Of a stretch of 64,000 bases of DNA, positions 38,396 to 47,115 are shown piece by piece. Within the stretch, counting starts at the first letter, position 1. The number at the start of each line of letters is the position of its first letter. The notes beneath the pieces were generated by a model. The model saw nothing but the letters and a program-made list of their open reading frames with translations, searched no databases and was not told where the DNA came from. Position numbers and translations under genes: made by a program. The stretch is from positions 62,001 through 126,000 of the forward strand of contig NZ_JAKSYG010000062.1 in assembly GCF_022829725.1 (NCBI RefSeq), in the 5' to 3' direction. This stretch comes from Methylobacterium sp. E-005 (GTDB taxonomy: Bacteria > Pseudomonadota > Alphaproteobacteria > Rhizobiales > Beijerinckiaceae).

Positions 38396-39301
38396 ATGAC
38401 CGTTTCCCGCCGCGCCGTCGTCGCCGCCGCTGCCCTGGCGCCGCTCGCCTCCCGCTTCGCTTTCGCCGCCGAGCCGCTGATCCGGAGGCCGATCCCGTCC
38501 AGCGGCGAGATGCTGCCGGCGATCGGGATCGGCACGTCCCGCCGCTACGAAGTGGAGCCGACCCCTGACAGGATCGCGCCCCTGAAGGAGGCTGTTCAGA
38601 CCTTCGTGTCCCTCGGCGGGACGGTGATCGACACCGCTCCGAGCTATGGTACCGCCGAGGACGTTCTCGGCGTCATTCTGTCGGAGACCGGCCTGCGCCA
38701 GAAGGTCTTTCTCGCCAGCAAGGTCGACACGACCGGCCGCGACGAGACGCGCGCGGAGTTCGAACGGTCCCTGAAGCGGATGAAGGTCGAGGCCCTCGAT
38801 CTCGTGGCGGTCCACAACCTCATCGACGTGGCCGAGAATCTCGCAGTGCTGCGCGATCTGAAGGCCGCCAAGCGGATCCGCTACCTCGGCGTCACGGTCT
38901 GGCGCGACAACCAGCTCGATGCCCTCGAAGCGGTGATGAAACGCGAAACCCTCGACTTCATTCAGGTGAACTACGCCATCGACAACCGTGCCGCCGCCGA
39001 GCGCGTGATCCCGTTGGCTGCCGATCGGGGCGTGGCGGTGATGACCAATGTCCCCTTCGGCCGCGACCGCCTGTTCAAGGCGGTCCAGGGCAAGGAATTG
39101 CCGGCCGTGGCCAAGGATCTCGGCTGCACGAGCTGGCCGCAGGTCTTTCTGAAGTACGTGCTGGGCAACCCGGCCGTGACCTGCCCGATCCCCGGCATGG
39201 CGAAAGCCGCCTATGTCGAGGACAACCTCGCCGCCGCCCGCGGAAAGCTCCCGGACGCGGCTCAACGCAAGCAGATGGAGGCCTTCATCGATGCGGTCTG
39301 A
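38396..39301 (+). CDS. Aldo/keto reductase with Tat signal peptide
   Basis: 301 residues from ATG 38396 (GGAG 8 bases upstream). Residues 1-26 form a twin-arginine signal: TVSRRAVVAAAALAPLASRFAFA. The AKR barrel then shows DTAPSYGTAEDV (Asp, Tyr), LASKVD (Lys) and VAVHNLID (His), so the catalytic tetrad is intact, and CPIPGMAKAAYVEDNLAA at the cofactor end. Tat export would place an NADPH-type enzyme in the periplasm, where free NADPH is absent, unless cofactor is bound before export. Its stop overlaps the next gene by 11 bases (ATG 39291), indicating translational coupling. Confidence 0.85.
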   Translation: MTVSRRAVVAAAALAPLASRFAFAAEPLIRRPIPSSGEMLPAIGIGTSRRYEVEPTPDRIAPLKEAVQTFVSLGGTVIDTAPSYGTAEDVLGVILSETGLRQKVFLASKVDTTGRDETRAEFERSLKRMKVEALDLVAVHNLIDVAENLAVLRDLKAAKRIRYLGVTVWRDNQLDALEAVMKRETLDFIQVNYAIDNRAAAERVIPLAADRGVAVMTNVPFGRDRLFKAVQGKELPAVAKDLGCTSWPQVFLKYVLGNPAVTCPIPGMAKAAYVEDNLAAARGKLPDAAQRKQMEAFIDAV

Positions 39302-40034
39302 TCGTTTCACGCGCCGTGCGGCGCTCGTCCTGGCGGCTGGAGTTTCCCTGGCGGCCGCTGCGCCGGCCTTCGCCCAGGACGGGGCGAAGAAAATCCGGAT
39401 CGGCGTGATCGGGGCTGGCAATATCGGCGGCACCATCGGGGGCCTGTGGGTGAAGGACGGCCACGAGGTGATGTTCGCTTCGCGTCACCCCGAGACACTG
39501 GCCTCCATGGTGTCGGAACTTGGCCCGAAGGCGAAGGCTGGTACCCCGGAGGAGGCGATCAAGTTCGGCGATGCCGTGTTCATCGCCGTGCCCTACAAGG
39601 CCTATCCGGATCTCGCCAAGGAGATCGGTCCGGCCCTCAAGGGCAAGGTCGTGCTCGATGCCGGCAACGCCACGCAGAAGCGGGACGGGGCGCTCTACGA
39701 CGAGGTCCAGGCTGGCGGCATCGGCGCGACCTCGGCCAAGTATTTCCCGGGCGCGAAGCTGGTACGGGCGTTCAACGCGGCCAACTACAAGGTCTTCGCC
39801 AAGGAGGGCGCCGACGGCGGCAAGGACCGCGCGGGGGGCCGCATGGCGATCCCGATCGCCGGGGACGATCCGGAAGCCCTGAAGGTTGCGGAGGGGCTCG
39901 TCCGCGATGCCGGCTTCGATCCGGTCGTCGTTGGTCCGCTCAAGGACGCCGAAAAATTCGCGATGGGATCTCCGGGCTTCGGTCACGATGTGACCGCGCC
40001 GGAACTGCGGGAGAAGCTTGGGCTCGGCAAGTGA
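39291..40034 (+). CDS. NADP/F420-type oxidoreductase-like protein with Tat signal
   Basis: 247 residues from ATG 39291. N-terminal RFTRRAALVLAAGVSLAAAAPAFA is a Tat-like signal ending before QDG. The rest is a Rossmann protein of the NADP-oxidoreductase, coenzyme F420-dependent family (PF03807-like): IRIGVIGAGNIGGTIGGLW, VMFASRHPETL, DAVFIAVPYKAYPDLA, GKVVLDAGNAT, VRAFNAANYKVF and the C-terminal MGSPGFGHDVTAPELREKL. Homologues reduce cofactor or metal substrates in the cytosol; exported versions are poorly understood. It is coupled to the preceding exported aldo/keto reductase, suggesting that they work as a pair. Confidence 0.85.
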   Translation: MRSDRFTRRAALVLAAGVSLAAAAPAFAQDGAKKIRIGVIGAGNIGGTIGGLWVKDGHEVMFASRHPETLASMVSELGPKAKAGTPEEAIKFGDAVFIAVPYKAYPDLAKEIGPALKGKVVLDAGNATQKRDGALYDEVQAGGIGATSAKYFPGAKLVRAFNAANYKVFAKEGADGGKDRAGGRMAIPIAGDDPEALKVAEGLVRDAGFDPVVVGPLKDAEKFAMGSPGFGHDVTAPELREKLGLGK

Positions 40035-40076
40035 GCCAAGCGCCGAACGGCAAGATGCTCCCCGCGGGGCGTGCCC

Positions 40077-41444
40077 ATGACTGACCATGTGCCAATCCGC
40101 GGCCCGCTCGCCCGCCTGATCGATGTTCAGCCCGGCGAGGGCCGGGCGCTCGCCTGGGCCTGGGCCTACATCTTCTCGATCCTGGCCGCCTACTACGTGC
40201 TGCGCCCGATCCGCGACCAGATGGGCGTGGCCGGCGGCATCGAGAACCTGCCCTGGCTGTTCACTGCGACCCTAGTGGGTATGCTCTGCCTGAACCTGCC
40301 CTTCGCCTATCTGGTGAAGCGGATGCCGCGGGCGCGGTTCGTACCGATCACCTACCGGTTCTTCGCAGCCAATATTCTCGCCTTCGCGCTGGTCCTCTAC
40401 CTCGCGCCACCGGATTGGAACATCTGGATCGGGCGGGTCTTTTTCGTCTGGCTGTCGATCTTCAACCTGTTCGTCGTCTCGATCTTCTGGGCGACGATCG
40501 TCGACGTGTTCTCCAATGAACAGGGAAGGCGCCTGTTCGGCTTCATCGCGGCCGGCGCGACGCTGGGCGCCATCGCGGGTTCGGCCACCACGGCGATCCT
40601 CGCCAAGAACCTGCCGACCTGGGGCCTGATGCTCTGCGCCGTCGTGCTGCTCGAAGTCGCGGTGTTCTGCATGCGCGGCTTATCGGCCCTGTCGAGCCGT
40701 CTCCATGAGATCCCGGGCAGCCTTGCGAGCCCCGAGGGCAATCAAGACCGGACGATCGGCGGCAGCGTGCTGGCGGGCGTGACCCGGACCTTCGCGTCCC
40801 CCTACCTGCTCAACATCTCGCTGTTCCTGCTGCTGTTCTCGGTCACATCGACCTTTCTGTATTTCGAGCAGGCCGGCATCGCGAAGCGCAGCTTCCCGGA
40901 TCGGGGAGCCCAGACCGCGTTTTTCGCGAGCGTCGATCTTGCGGTGAACGTCCTGACGCTCGGCGTCCAGCTCTTCCTGACGGGCCGGATCGTGAACCGG
41001 CTCGGCGTGGCGCTGACGCTCGCGATCCTCCCGGCCTTCAGCATCCTCGGCTTCGCAGCCCTTGCGATCTGGCCGACGATCGGCGTGATCGTCGCCTTCC
41101 AGGTGCTACGTCGGGCGGGCAACTTCGCCATCGCCCGGCCGATCCGGGAGGTGCTGTTCACGGTCGTCCCGCGGGAGGACCGCTACAAGGCCAAGAGCTT
41201 CATCGACACGGTGGTCTATCGCCTGGGCGATCAGGTCGGCGCGTGGTCCTTCACGGGAATTCAGGGGCTGGGCCTGGGCAGCACCGGGATCGCCGGGGCC
41301 GCGATCCCGCTCTCGGCAGCGTGGCTCCTGAACAGCCTCTGGCTCGGCCGCGCTCAGGACAGGCTGCGGACCACGCATGAGGAAGAGGGAGCCGAAGCGG
41401 CCGCCCCGTCAGCACCGCTGAGCCGGGCGGCTCCATCGGCATAA
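40077..41444 (+). CDS. MFS-like transporter related to ADP/ATP (NTP/NDP) antiporters
   Basis: 455 residues from ATG 40077 (an in-frame GTG lies at 40071). About 11-12 membrane helices. YYVLRPIRDQMGVAGGIENLPWLFTATLVGML and IFWATIVDVFSNEQGRRLFGFIAAGATLGAIAGS resemble the AAA/NTT-related subgroup of MFS permeases found in free-living proteobacteria. The conserved R-P-I-R-D-x-M and FGxIAAGATLG motifs are present. In free-living hosts the substrate is unknown; ATP theft as in Rickettsia is unlikely. It follows the Tat oxidoreductase pair by 42 bases and may share its transcript. Confidence 0.8.
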   Translation: MTDHVPIRGPLARLIDVQPGEGRALAWAWAYIFSILAAYYVLRPIRDQMGVAGGIENLPWLFTATLVGMLCLNLPFAYLVKRMPRARFVPITYRFFAANILAFALVLYLAPPDWNIWIGRVFFVWLSIFNLFVVSIFWATIVDVFSNEQGRRLFGFIAAGATLGAIAGSATTAILAKNLPTWGLMLCAVVLLEVAVFCMRGLSALSSRLHEIPGSLASPEGNQDRTIGGSVLAGVTRTFASPYLLNISLFLLLFSVTSTFLYFEQAGIAKRSFPDRGAQTAFFASVDLAVNVLTLGVQLFLTGRIVNRLGVALTLAILPAFSILGFAALAIWPTIGVIVAFQVLRRAGNFAIARPIREVLFTVVPREDRYKAKSFIDTVVYRLGDQVGAWSFTGIQGLGLGSTGIAGAAIPLSAAWLLNSLWLGRAQDRLRTTHEEEGAEAAAPSAPLSRAAPSA

Positions 41445-41461
41445 GGACGGCCCTTCACGGC

Positions 41462-41548
41462 CTACCGGTGCTTCATCCAGTCCCAGACCAGGAAGGCCGG
41501 GAAGGGGAGCATGATGGCGAAGAAAATCCAGTCGAACATCTGAGGCAT
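41462..41548 (-). CDS. 28-residue Trp/Phe-rich single-helix membrane peptide
   Basis: A small frame read by hand: MPQMFDWIFFAIMLPFPAFL continues VWDWMKHR, stop at 41462. One membrane helix (about 6-22) flanked by D-W on both sides and a basic end, giving positive-inside orientation with the C-terminus in the cytoplasm. A strong ribosome site, AAGGAAGGA, lies 7 bases before the ATG. A 7-bp inverted repeat brackets this site. Converges with the transporter gene with a 17-base gap. Such peptides often associate with larger membrane complexes. No family recognised. Confidence 0.65.
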   Translation of the reverse strand: MPQMFDWIFFAIMLPFPAFLVWDWMKHR

Positions 41549-41575
41549 GGGACAGTCCTTCCTTTGGTCTGTCCC
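41549..41575 (-). promoter_or_regulatory. Hairpin enclosing the ribosome site of the small membrane peptide
   Basis: GGGACAG (41575-41569 on the minus strand) and CTGTCCC (41555-41549) form a 7-bp stem ending right at the ATG, with the AAGGAAGGA site in the 13-base loop. Ribosome access might therefore be modulated. Confidence 0.4.
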
Positions 41576-41710
41576 AGGTTCTACCGACGCCGCCGGCCGA
41601 AGTTCCGGCTGCGCGTTGACCGGCGCCGCTCCGCCGGTCGCAGGGCCGTGTTAAGCTTTGGTTTACCCTACCGCGCGAGGGATCGAACTCGGTTCGGCCG
41701 GGAGGGGTGC

Positions 41711-42106
41711 ATGACCGGTCTTGCGCTGCCGGTACGGCGGCGATCGCGCAGACTTCACGGCCGCATCCTGGCCGTGCTGGTGCCACTTGCGCTGGCGCCT
41801 TCGCCCGCGACCGCCCAGGAACCGCTGTTCCTGCGCATTCGGCCCATCTCCGACGCGGAGGCGGCGCGCGCTGCCCGGGAGGCGCTCTGGGCGCGCCGTC
41901 AGGCGCATGCCCACGCGGTGATCGAATCCGTCTGCACCGGATGCCTCGGTGCCTGGAAGTCGACAGTCGAATCGGCCCCCGCCGCGCCACCCATGCGCGC
42001 ACAGGATACGGTGGCGAACCTCACGGTCCGAATAGGGGTTGAAACCGACCCCGTCGCCGTTGCATCCGACGACCCCATTTCATCGACCCCTGAGAGGCAT
42101 CCATGA
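41711..42106 (+). CDS. Secreted hypothetical protein
   Basis: 131 residues from ATG 41711 with GGAGGGG directly upstream. Twin-Arg-like basic start then a hydrophobic core (LHGRILAVLVPLALAPSPATAQ), cleaved near ATA-QE. Mature part short, Ala-rich, with a CTGC pair (SVCTGCLGAWK) that could be a redox or metal site. The stop overlaps the next start as ATGA (42103-42106), so the two genes are co-translated. Function unknown. Confidence 0.65.
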   Translation: MTGLALPVRRRSRRLHGRILAVLVPLALAPSPATAQEPLFLRIRPISDAEAARAAREALWARRQAHAHAVIESVCTGCLGAWKSTVESAPAAPPMRAQDTVANLTVRIGVETDPVAVASDDPISSTPERHP

Positions 42107-42522
42107 CGCAAGCGCACCCGACCAGCGGCGCTGAGCCCGAAGTCGATTGCCCGGTCAGCCTTGAAGTCCTGGGCTCCGTCTACCGCGCCGACGAGTTCGA
42201 CCTGCCGCTGATCCTAGAGGAGATCCCGCCGCTGAAGCGCGCCCAGCTTGCAACCTACCTCTACGGCAAGAGCCACATGCACAAGCTCGGCCTCAAGGTC
42301 GCCCGCTCCTGCGAGCGCGACGACCTGATCAAGGTCGCGGGGGAGATCGGCTCGGTCATCCACGGGCAGGCGCATCTGAAGCCGTCCAAGCCGGCACCGA
42401 CAGCGGCGCCGGAGCTGCGCGCCAAGACGTTGCCGGGCCAGAAGAAGGTGAGTCTCGCCGGCGCGGCACCGAAGCCCGCCATCAGCCTGGGCGGCTCGGC
42501 CAAGGTTCGCAATTTCGATTGA
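42103..42522 (+). CDS. Hypothetical cytoplasmic protein
   Basis: 139 residues. Overlaps the preceding gene by four bases (ATGA). The N-terminal 85 residues look globular and helical ([54 protein letters not shown]), followed by a Pro/Ala/Lys-rich tail ending AKVRNFD. No family recognised. The guaA gene begins 95 bases downstream on the same strand. Confidence 0.65.
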   Translation: MTQAHPTSGAEPEVDCPVSLEVLGSVYRADEFDLPLILEEIPPLKRAQLATYLYGKSHMHKLGLKVARSCERDDLIKVAGEIGSVIHGQAHLKPSKPAPTAAPELRAKTLPGQKKVSLAGAAPKPAISLGGSAKVRNFD

Positions 42523-42616
42523 TGTTCGACGCTCCTGGCGCGGGCCTTGCGCCGATCCCCAGCCCGCGCCGGGGATGCGCGTTGCGCCCGCGTCAGGCTT
42601 CGGATACTCGCCCGCG

Positions 42617-44173
42617 ATGAACACCGACCACGACAAGATCCTGATCGTCGATTTCGGCTCCCAGGTGACGCAGCTCATCGCCCGCCGGGTGCGGGAGGAG
42701 GGCGTTTATTGCGAGATCGTGCCCTTCACGAAGGCCGAGGCCGCGTTCCGTGAGCAGAAGCCGAAGGGCGTGATCCTCTCCGGCGGCCCCGAATCGGTGA
42801 CGGTCGAGGCTTCGCCCCGGGCGCCGCAGCTGGTTTTCGAATCCGGCGTTCCGGTTTTCGGCATCTGCTACGGCCAGCAGACCATGGCGGCGCAGCTCGG
42901 CGGAGCGGTCGAGGGCGGGCACCACGCCGAATTCGGCCGGGCCGAGGTCGAGATCCTGGCCGACTGCCCGCTGTTCGAGGGTGTCTGGCACAAGGGAGAA
43001 AAATACCCGGTCTGGATGAGCCACGGCGACCGGGTCACCAAGCTGCCGGACGGCTTCACCACCGTGGCGATCTCAAAGAATGCCCCTTTCGCGGCGGTGG
43101 CTGACGAGGCGCGCCGCTACTACGCGGTGCAGTTCCACCCGGAAGTGGCGCACACGCCCCACGGCGCCCTGCTGATCCGCAACTTCGTGCGCGACATCGC
43201 GGGCTGCTCCGGTGACTGGACCATGGGCGCCTACCGCGAGGAGGCCATCGCCAAGATCCGCGAGCAGGTCGGCTCCGAGAAGGTCATCTGCGGCCTGTCG
43301 GGCGGCGTCGATTCCGCCGTGGCGGCCGTGTTGATCCACGAGGCGATCGGCGACCAGCTGACCTGCGTGTTCGTCGATCACGGGCTCCTGCGCCTGGGCG
43401 AGGCCGAGCAGGTCGTGGCTCTGTTCCGCGACCACTACAACATCCCGCTGGTCCACGTGGAGGCATCGGGGATGTTCCTGGCGGCGCTGGAGGGCGTGTC
43501 CGATCCGGAAGTGAAGCGCAAAACGATCGGCCGCCTGTTCATCGACGTGTTCGAGGCCGAATCGAAGAAGATCGGCGGCGCGAAGTTCCTGGCGCAGGGC
43601 ACGCTCTACCCGGACGTGATCGAGAGCGTGTCGTTCACCGGCGGTCCGTCCGTGACGATCAAGAGCCACCACAATGTGGGTGGCCTGCCCGAGCGCATGG
43701 ATATGAAGCTCGTGGAGCCCCTGCGCGAGCTGTTCAAGGACGAGGTTCGGGTGCTCGGCAAGGAACTCGGCCTGCCCGAGGCCTTCGTCGGCCGCCACCC
43801 CTTCCCGGGTCCGGGTCTCGCCATCCGCTGCCCCGGCACGATCACGCCTGAGAAGCTCGAAGCCCTGCGCAAGGCCGACGCGATCTACCTCGACGAGATC
43901 CGGCAGGCCGGCCTCTACGACACGATCTGGCAGGCCTTCGCGGTGATCCTGCCGGTGAAGACCGTCGGTGTGATGGGCGACGGGCGCACCTACGACCATG
44001 TCTGCGCCCTGCGGGCCGTGACTTCGGTGGACGGCATGACGGCCGATTTCTATCCGTTCGACATGGCCTTCCTCGGCCGGGTCGCGACCCGGATCATCAA
44101 CGAGGTGAAGGGCATCAACCGGGTGACCTACGACATCACCTCGAAGCCGCCGGGCACGATCGAGTGGGAATAG
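42617..44173 (+). CDS. guaA: GMP synthase (glutamine-hydrolysing)
   Basis: 518 residues, typical for GuaA. The class I glutamine amidotransferase domain has Cys84 in GICYGQQ and His174/Glu176 in QFHPEVAHT; the ATP pyrophosphatase domain has the P-loop SGGVDS (228-233); the C-terminal dimerisation domain includes [12 protein letters not shown] and the ending KPPGTIEWE. It converts XMP to GMP with ATP and glutamine in the cytoplasm. ATG 42617 matches the family N-terminus ([11 protein letters not shown]). It converges with the SGNH hydrolase, only 3 bases between stops. Confidence 0.98.
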   Translation: MNTDHDKILIVDFGSQVTQLIARRVREEGVYCEIVPFTKAEAAFREQKPKGVILSGGPESVTVEASPRAPQLVFESGVPVFGICYGQQTMAAQLGGAVEGGHHAEFGRAEVEILADCPLFEGVWHKGEKYPVWMSHGDRVTKLPDGFTTVAISKNAPFAAVADEARRYYAVQFHPEVAHTPHGALLIRNFVRDIAGCSGDWTMGAYREEAIAKIREQVGSEKVICGLSGGVDSAVAAVLIHEAIGDQLTCVFVDHGLLRLGEAEQVVALFRDHYNIPLVHVEASGMFLAALEGVSDPEVKRKTIGRLFIDVFEAESKKIGGAKFLAQGTLYPDVIESVSFTGGPSVTIKSHHNVGGLPERMDMKLVEPLRELFKDEVRVLGKELGLPEAFVGRHPFPGPGLAIRCPGTITPEKLEALRKADAIYLDEIRQAGLYDTIWQAFAVILPVKTVGVMGDGRTYDHVCALRAVTSVDGMTADFYPFDMAFLGRVATRIINEVKGINRVTYDITSKPPGTIEWE

Positions 44174-44176
44174 GCC

Positions 44177-44869
44177 TCAGGGTCCGCACAAAGCCGGTTC
44201 AAGCGCCTTCAGTGCCGGGCGGTAGGCGGCGAGGTGAAGACCATCGCGCATGGCGCCGGGCTTGGCGTAGCCGGTGTCGCCGTCGCGCAGATCGGCGAAC
44301 GGGTCCGTGAAGACGCAGCCGAGGCGGCCGCACAGGCCGCGCAGCCGCTGCGAGTAATCTGCGACCGCCGCGGCCTCGACCAGCGTCCCGAGCTCGCGCC
44401 CGACCGGGGGGAGGGCGGTAACCACCACCCGCGGCGCGAGACTCTGCAGGCGCCGTACGATGGACTCCGCGGCGGCCTCAAAGCGTGCGGCCGGCTCGGC
44501 GGAGCGCGGCTTGTTCTTCAAGAGGATGTCGTTGGTCCCGATCGTCAGCGCGGCGATTCGGGGATGCGTCTTGAAGCGCAGCTGCGCAAGATGATCCGCG
44601 TAAGCTGCCGCGGTCGAGCCGCTCACGCCGCCATTGACCAGGGGCAATCCACACACCTCCTGGCCGCCAGGGTGCAACTCCACCTGTGAGTCACCGCCAT
44701 AGTAGACGTATGCCGCGGGCACCTCGTCGAGACTGACCTGGATCGCGATGAGACGCATGACCGCGTAGGCCCGCGCATCGGCGGCCGGCCTGTGCAGGCG
44801 CCAGCCCGCCAGGCCCCCGAGGGCGACGAGCCCGATGCCGCCGGCGATCAGGAGGGCGAGGCGCTTCAC
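44177..44869 (-). CDS. SGNH/GDSL-type esterase, membrane-anchored
   Basis: 230 residues from GTG 44869, which overlaps the trmO stop as GTGA. An N-terminal anchor helix spans residues 3-23. SGNH blocks: YYGGDSQVE (Ser), VNGGVSGSTAAAYA (Gly), ALTIGTNDIL (Asn), and DGLHLAAYR (Asp and His). It probably hydrolyses an ester in the periplasm, such as an acetyl or acyl group on a glycan or lipid; the substrate is unknown. Translational coupling to trmO is likely a compact-operon effect rather than a functional link. Confidence 0.85.
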   Translation of the reverse strand: MKRLALLIAGGIGLVALGGLAGWRLHRPAADARAYAVMRLIAIQVSLDEVPAAYVYYGGDSQVELHPGGQEVCGLPLVNGGVSGSTAAAYADHLAQLRFKTHPRIAALTIGTNDILLKNKPRSAEPAARFEAAAESIVRRLQSLAPRVVVTALPPVGRELGTLVEAAAVADYSQRLRGLCGRLGCVFTDPFADLRDGDTGYAKPGAMRDGLHLAAYRPALKALEPALCGP

Positions 44870-45363
44870 GACGCGGCGCCGGCGCGATCGACCCGCGCGT
44901 CCGGCCGCGAATCCGTCGACGCGTAATAGGGCTTGATGTCGAGGAGCGGCGTGCCGTCGAGGCAATCGAGGCCGCGCACCTGCAGCACGTCGCCCTCCCG
45001 GCCGAGCAGGTCCACCACCGACAGGGCGATCGGGTTCGGCCGGGCCGGCGAGCGCAGCGAGAAGGTACCGCGCGGCCCGTCCGCATGGCGCGGTTGCTGG
45101 ACCACGAGGCCGCGGGTCGCCTGATCCATCCAGTAGAGCAGGATGAGATGGGTACAGCCCGTGATGCTGCGCAGGCCCGCAACGTAGGGTGCATCGACCT
45201 CCACGGTGCAGAGCGCATCGGTCTGCAGCCCATTCTTCGGACATTCGGACCGCGTCCGCCAGGGCGTGCGCAGCCGGCCGATGAAATACAGACCGGTGTC
45301 GAAGGTTGCGGGCAGGTCCGCCATCTCCTCGCCGGGACGGATCCCGAACTCGTCCGCGCTCAT
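44866..45363 (-). CDS. trmO: tRNA m6t6A37 methyltransferase TrmO (TsaA/YaeB family)
   Basis: 165 residues, a single beta-barrel TrmO domain without the C-terminal extension of the E. coli protein. Motifs: IGRLRTPWRTRSECPKNG, the central ITGCTHLILLYWMDQA, and GTFSLRSPARPNPIALSVVDLLG, where the RSPxRPNPIG-type sequence binds SAM. The final DIKPYY motif is present. It methylates t6A at position 37 of certain tRNAs. Divergent from amn across 112 bases. Confidence 0.88.
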   Translation of the reverse strand: MSADEFGIRPGEEMADLPATFDTGLYFIGRLRTPWRTRSECPKNGLQTDALCTVEVDAPYVAGLRSITGCTHLILLYWMDQATRGLVVQQPRHADGPRGTFSLRSPARPNPIALSVVDLLGREGDVLQVRGLDCLDGTPLLDIKPYYASTDSRPDARVDRAGAAS

Positions 45364-45475
45364 ATGACCTCGCTCTGTCCCCGGGGCTTCTCAGCCAAGC
45401 CCCCGCCGCTCGCAAGCCCGCATCTCGCGCGCCTGCGCCCGGGGGTGTAGAGCCGGCGGCTGAACCGGAGGCGAC

Positions 45476-46969
45476 ATGTTCGAGCGGGAATTGCGGCCGA
45501 TGCAGGCGGTGGCGGATGCCGGGATCGCGATCGACCGCTTGGTCGAGCTCTACGACGGTGCGGTCGGCGCCCTGCGGCAAGCCCTCGAGCGCTACCTCGC
45601 GGGCGGTCCACCCCCGGATGCCACCGAGCGGCTCGCCTTCCGTTACCCGGAATTGCGGATCAGCTACCGCCCGGACGGACCGCTGCCGCGGGTGCGGCGC
45701 GCCACCGCGAAGCTCCAGGCCGCGGGCACCTACGCGACCACGGTCACGCACCCCGCCTTCTTCCGCCACTACCTGACCCGCCAGCTTGAGCCGCTGATCG
45801 CCGATTACGGGATCACCCTCGAAGTGGGCCTGAGCGCGCAGGAGATCCCCTATCCCTACGTGCTGGAGGCCGGGCTCGACGCGCGCGGGCGCGCGGTCGA
45901 CGGTGCGGACCTCGCCACCTACTTCCCGGTGCCGCTCCTGTCGCTGGTCGGCGACGAGATCGCGGACGGCACCTTCGACCAGGTCCCGGGCGAGCCGCTG
46001 CCGCTCGCCCTGTTCGACGCCGTACGGGTCGATTATTCGCTCCGGCGGCTCGTCCACTATACGGGCTGCGACTGGCGCGAGGTCCAGCCCTGGATCCTGC
46101 TGACCAACTATCACCGCTATGTCGATCAGTTCGTCCGCCACGGGCTGGAGCGGCTGGCCTCGGGCTCGGAGGGGTTCGAGCGCCTGGTCCTGCCGGGCGG
46201 TGTGTCGGTGTCCCGCGCCGAGGCCGCGCAGGCCGACCCGGCGGCGGTGATCGCCGCCTCGCCCTGGCACCGGCACCAGATGCCGGCCTATCACATCGTC
46301 GCGCGGGGCGCCGACGGTACCCATCAGGGCACGACTCTTGTCAATATCGGCGTCGGCCCGTCGAACGCGAAGACGATCACCGATCACCTCGCGGTTTTGC
46401 GCCCGGATTGCTGGCTGATGGTCGGCCATTGTGGCGGCCTGCGGCAGTCGCAGACCATCGGCGATTACGTCCTGGCGCACGCGTACCTGCGCCGCGACCG
46501 GATCCTCGACGAGTTGGTCCCGCCGGACGTGCCGGTGCCGGCGCTCGCCGAAGTGCAGGTCGCACTCCAAAACGCCGCCGCCGCCGTCACGGGCGAGCAG
46601 GCCGAGGCTCTGAAGCGCCGCCTGCGCACCGGTACCGTCGTCACCTACGACGATCGCAATTGGGAATTGCGGTTCAGCCAGGAGCGGCGACGGATCAACC
46701 AATCGCGGGCGGTGGCGGTCGACATGGAGAGCGGCACCGTCGCGGCCCAAGGCTTTCGCCTGCGCGTGCCCTACGGCGCGCTGCTCTGCGTGTCCGACAA
46801 GCCGCTCCACGGCGAGATCAAGCTGCCCGGCGCCGCCAACGCGTTCTACGACCGGGCGGTCTCGGAGCATCTGCAGGTCGGTCTGGCGGCCCTCGATGCC
46901 CTGCGCGCAGACCGGCACGGGCTACATTCACGCAAGCTGCGCAGCTTCGACGAGCCACCATTCCGGTGA
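45476..46969 (+). CDS. amn: AMP nucleosidase
   Basis: 497 residues, close to the 484 of E. coli Amn. The N-terminal regulatory domain includes VTHPAFFRHYLTRQLEPLIADYG and GLSAQEIPYPYV. The C-terminal nucleoside-phosphorylase-like domain includes LVNIGVGPSNAKTITDHLAVLRPDCWLMVGHCGGL, VDMESGTVAAQGFRLRVPYGALLCVSDKPLHGEIK. It splits AMP into adenine and ribose 5-phosphate, helping to control the adenylate pool. GGAGG lies 5 bases before the ATG. Together with mtnP further on it can feed adenine salvage. Confidence 0.95.
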   Translation: MFERELRPMQAVADAGIAIDRLVELYDGAVGALRQALERYLAGGPPPDATERLAFRYPELRISYRPDGPLPRVRRATAKLQAAGTYATTVTHPAFFRHYLTRQLEPLIADYGITLEVGLSAQEIPYPYVLEAGLDARGRAVDGADLATYFPVPLLSLVGDEIADGTFDQVPGEPLPLALFDAVRVDYSLRRLVHYTGCDWREVQPWILLTNYHRYVDQFVRHGLERLASGSEGFERLVLPGGVSVSRAEAAQADPAAVIAASPWHRHQMPAYHIVARGADGTHQGTTLVNIGVGPSNAKTITDHLAVLRPDCWLMVGHCGGLRQSQTIGDYVLAHAYLRRDRILDELVPPDVPVPALAEVQVALQNAAAAVTGEQAEALKRRLRTGTVVTYDDRNWELRFSQERRRINQSRAVAVDMESGTVAAQGFRLRVPYGALLCVSDKPLHGEIKLPGAANAFYDRAVSEHLQVGLAALDALRADRHGLHSRKLRSFDEPPFR

Positions 46970-47115
46970 ATCATCGGGCCTGACAAGCTTACGCATCCGC
47001 TGACGGACCTGCAAACGCGACGGACTGACACGCAGCTCACAATACTCAAGCTTGGATACACCCCGTCTCACCGCAGTTGGACAACCAGAGATCACGCTTT
47101 AGTCTGGATTGTCCG

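Noticed and set aside
44870-46918. Upstream extension of the SGNH hydrolase frame running opposite amn
   Set aside because: The same frame continues through trmO and opposite amn, but only 44177-44869 has SGNH motifs; amn itself is intact.
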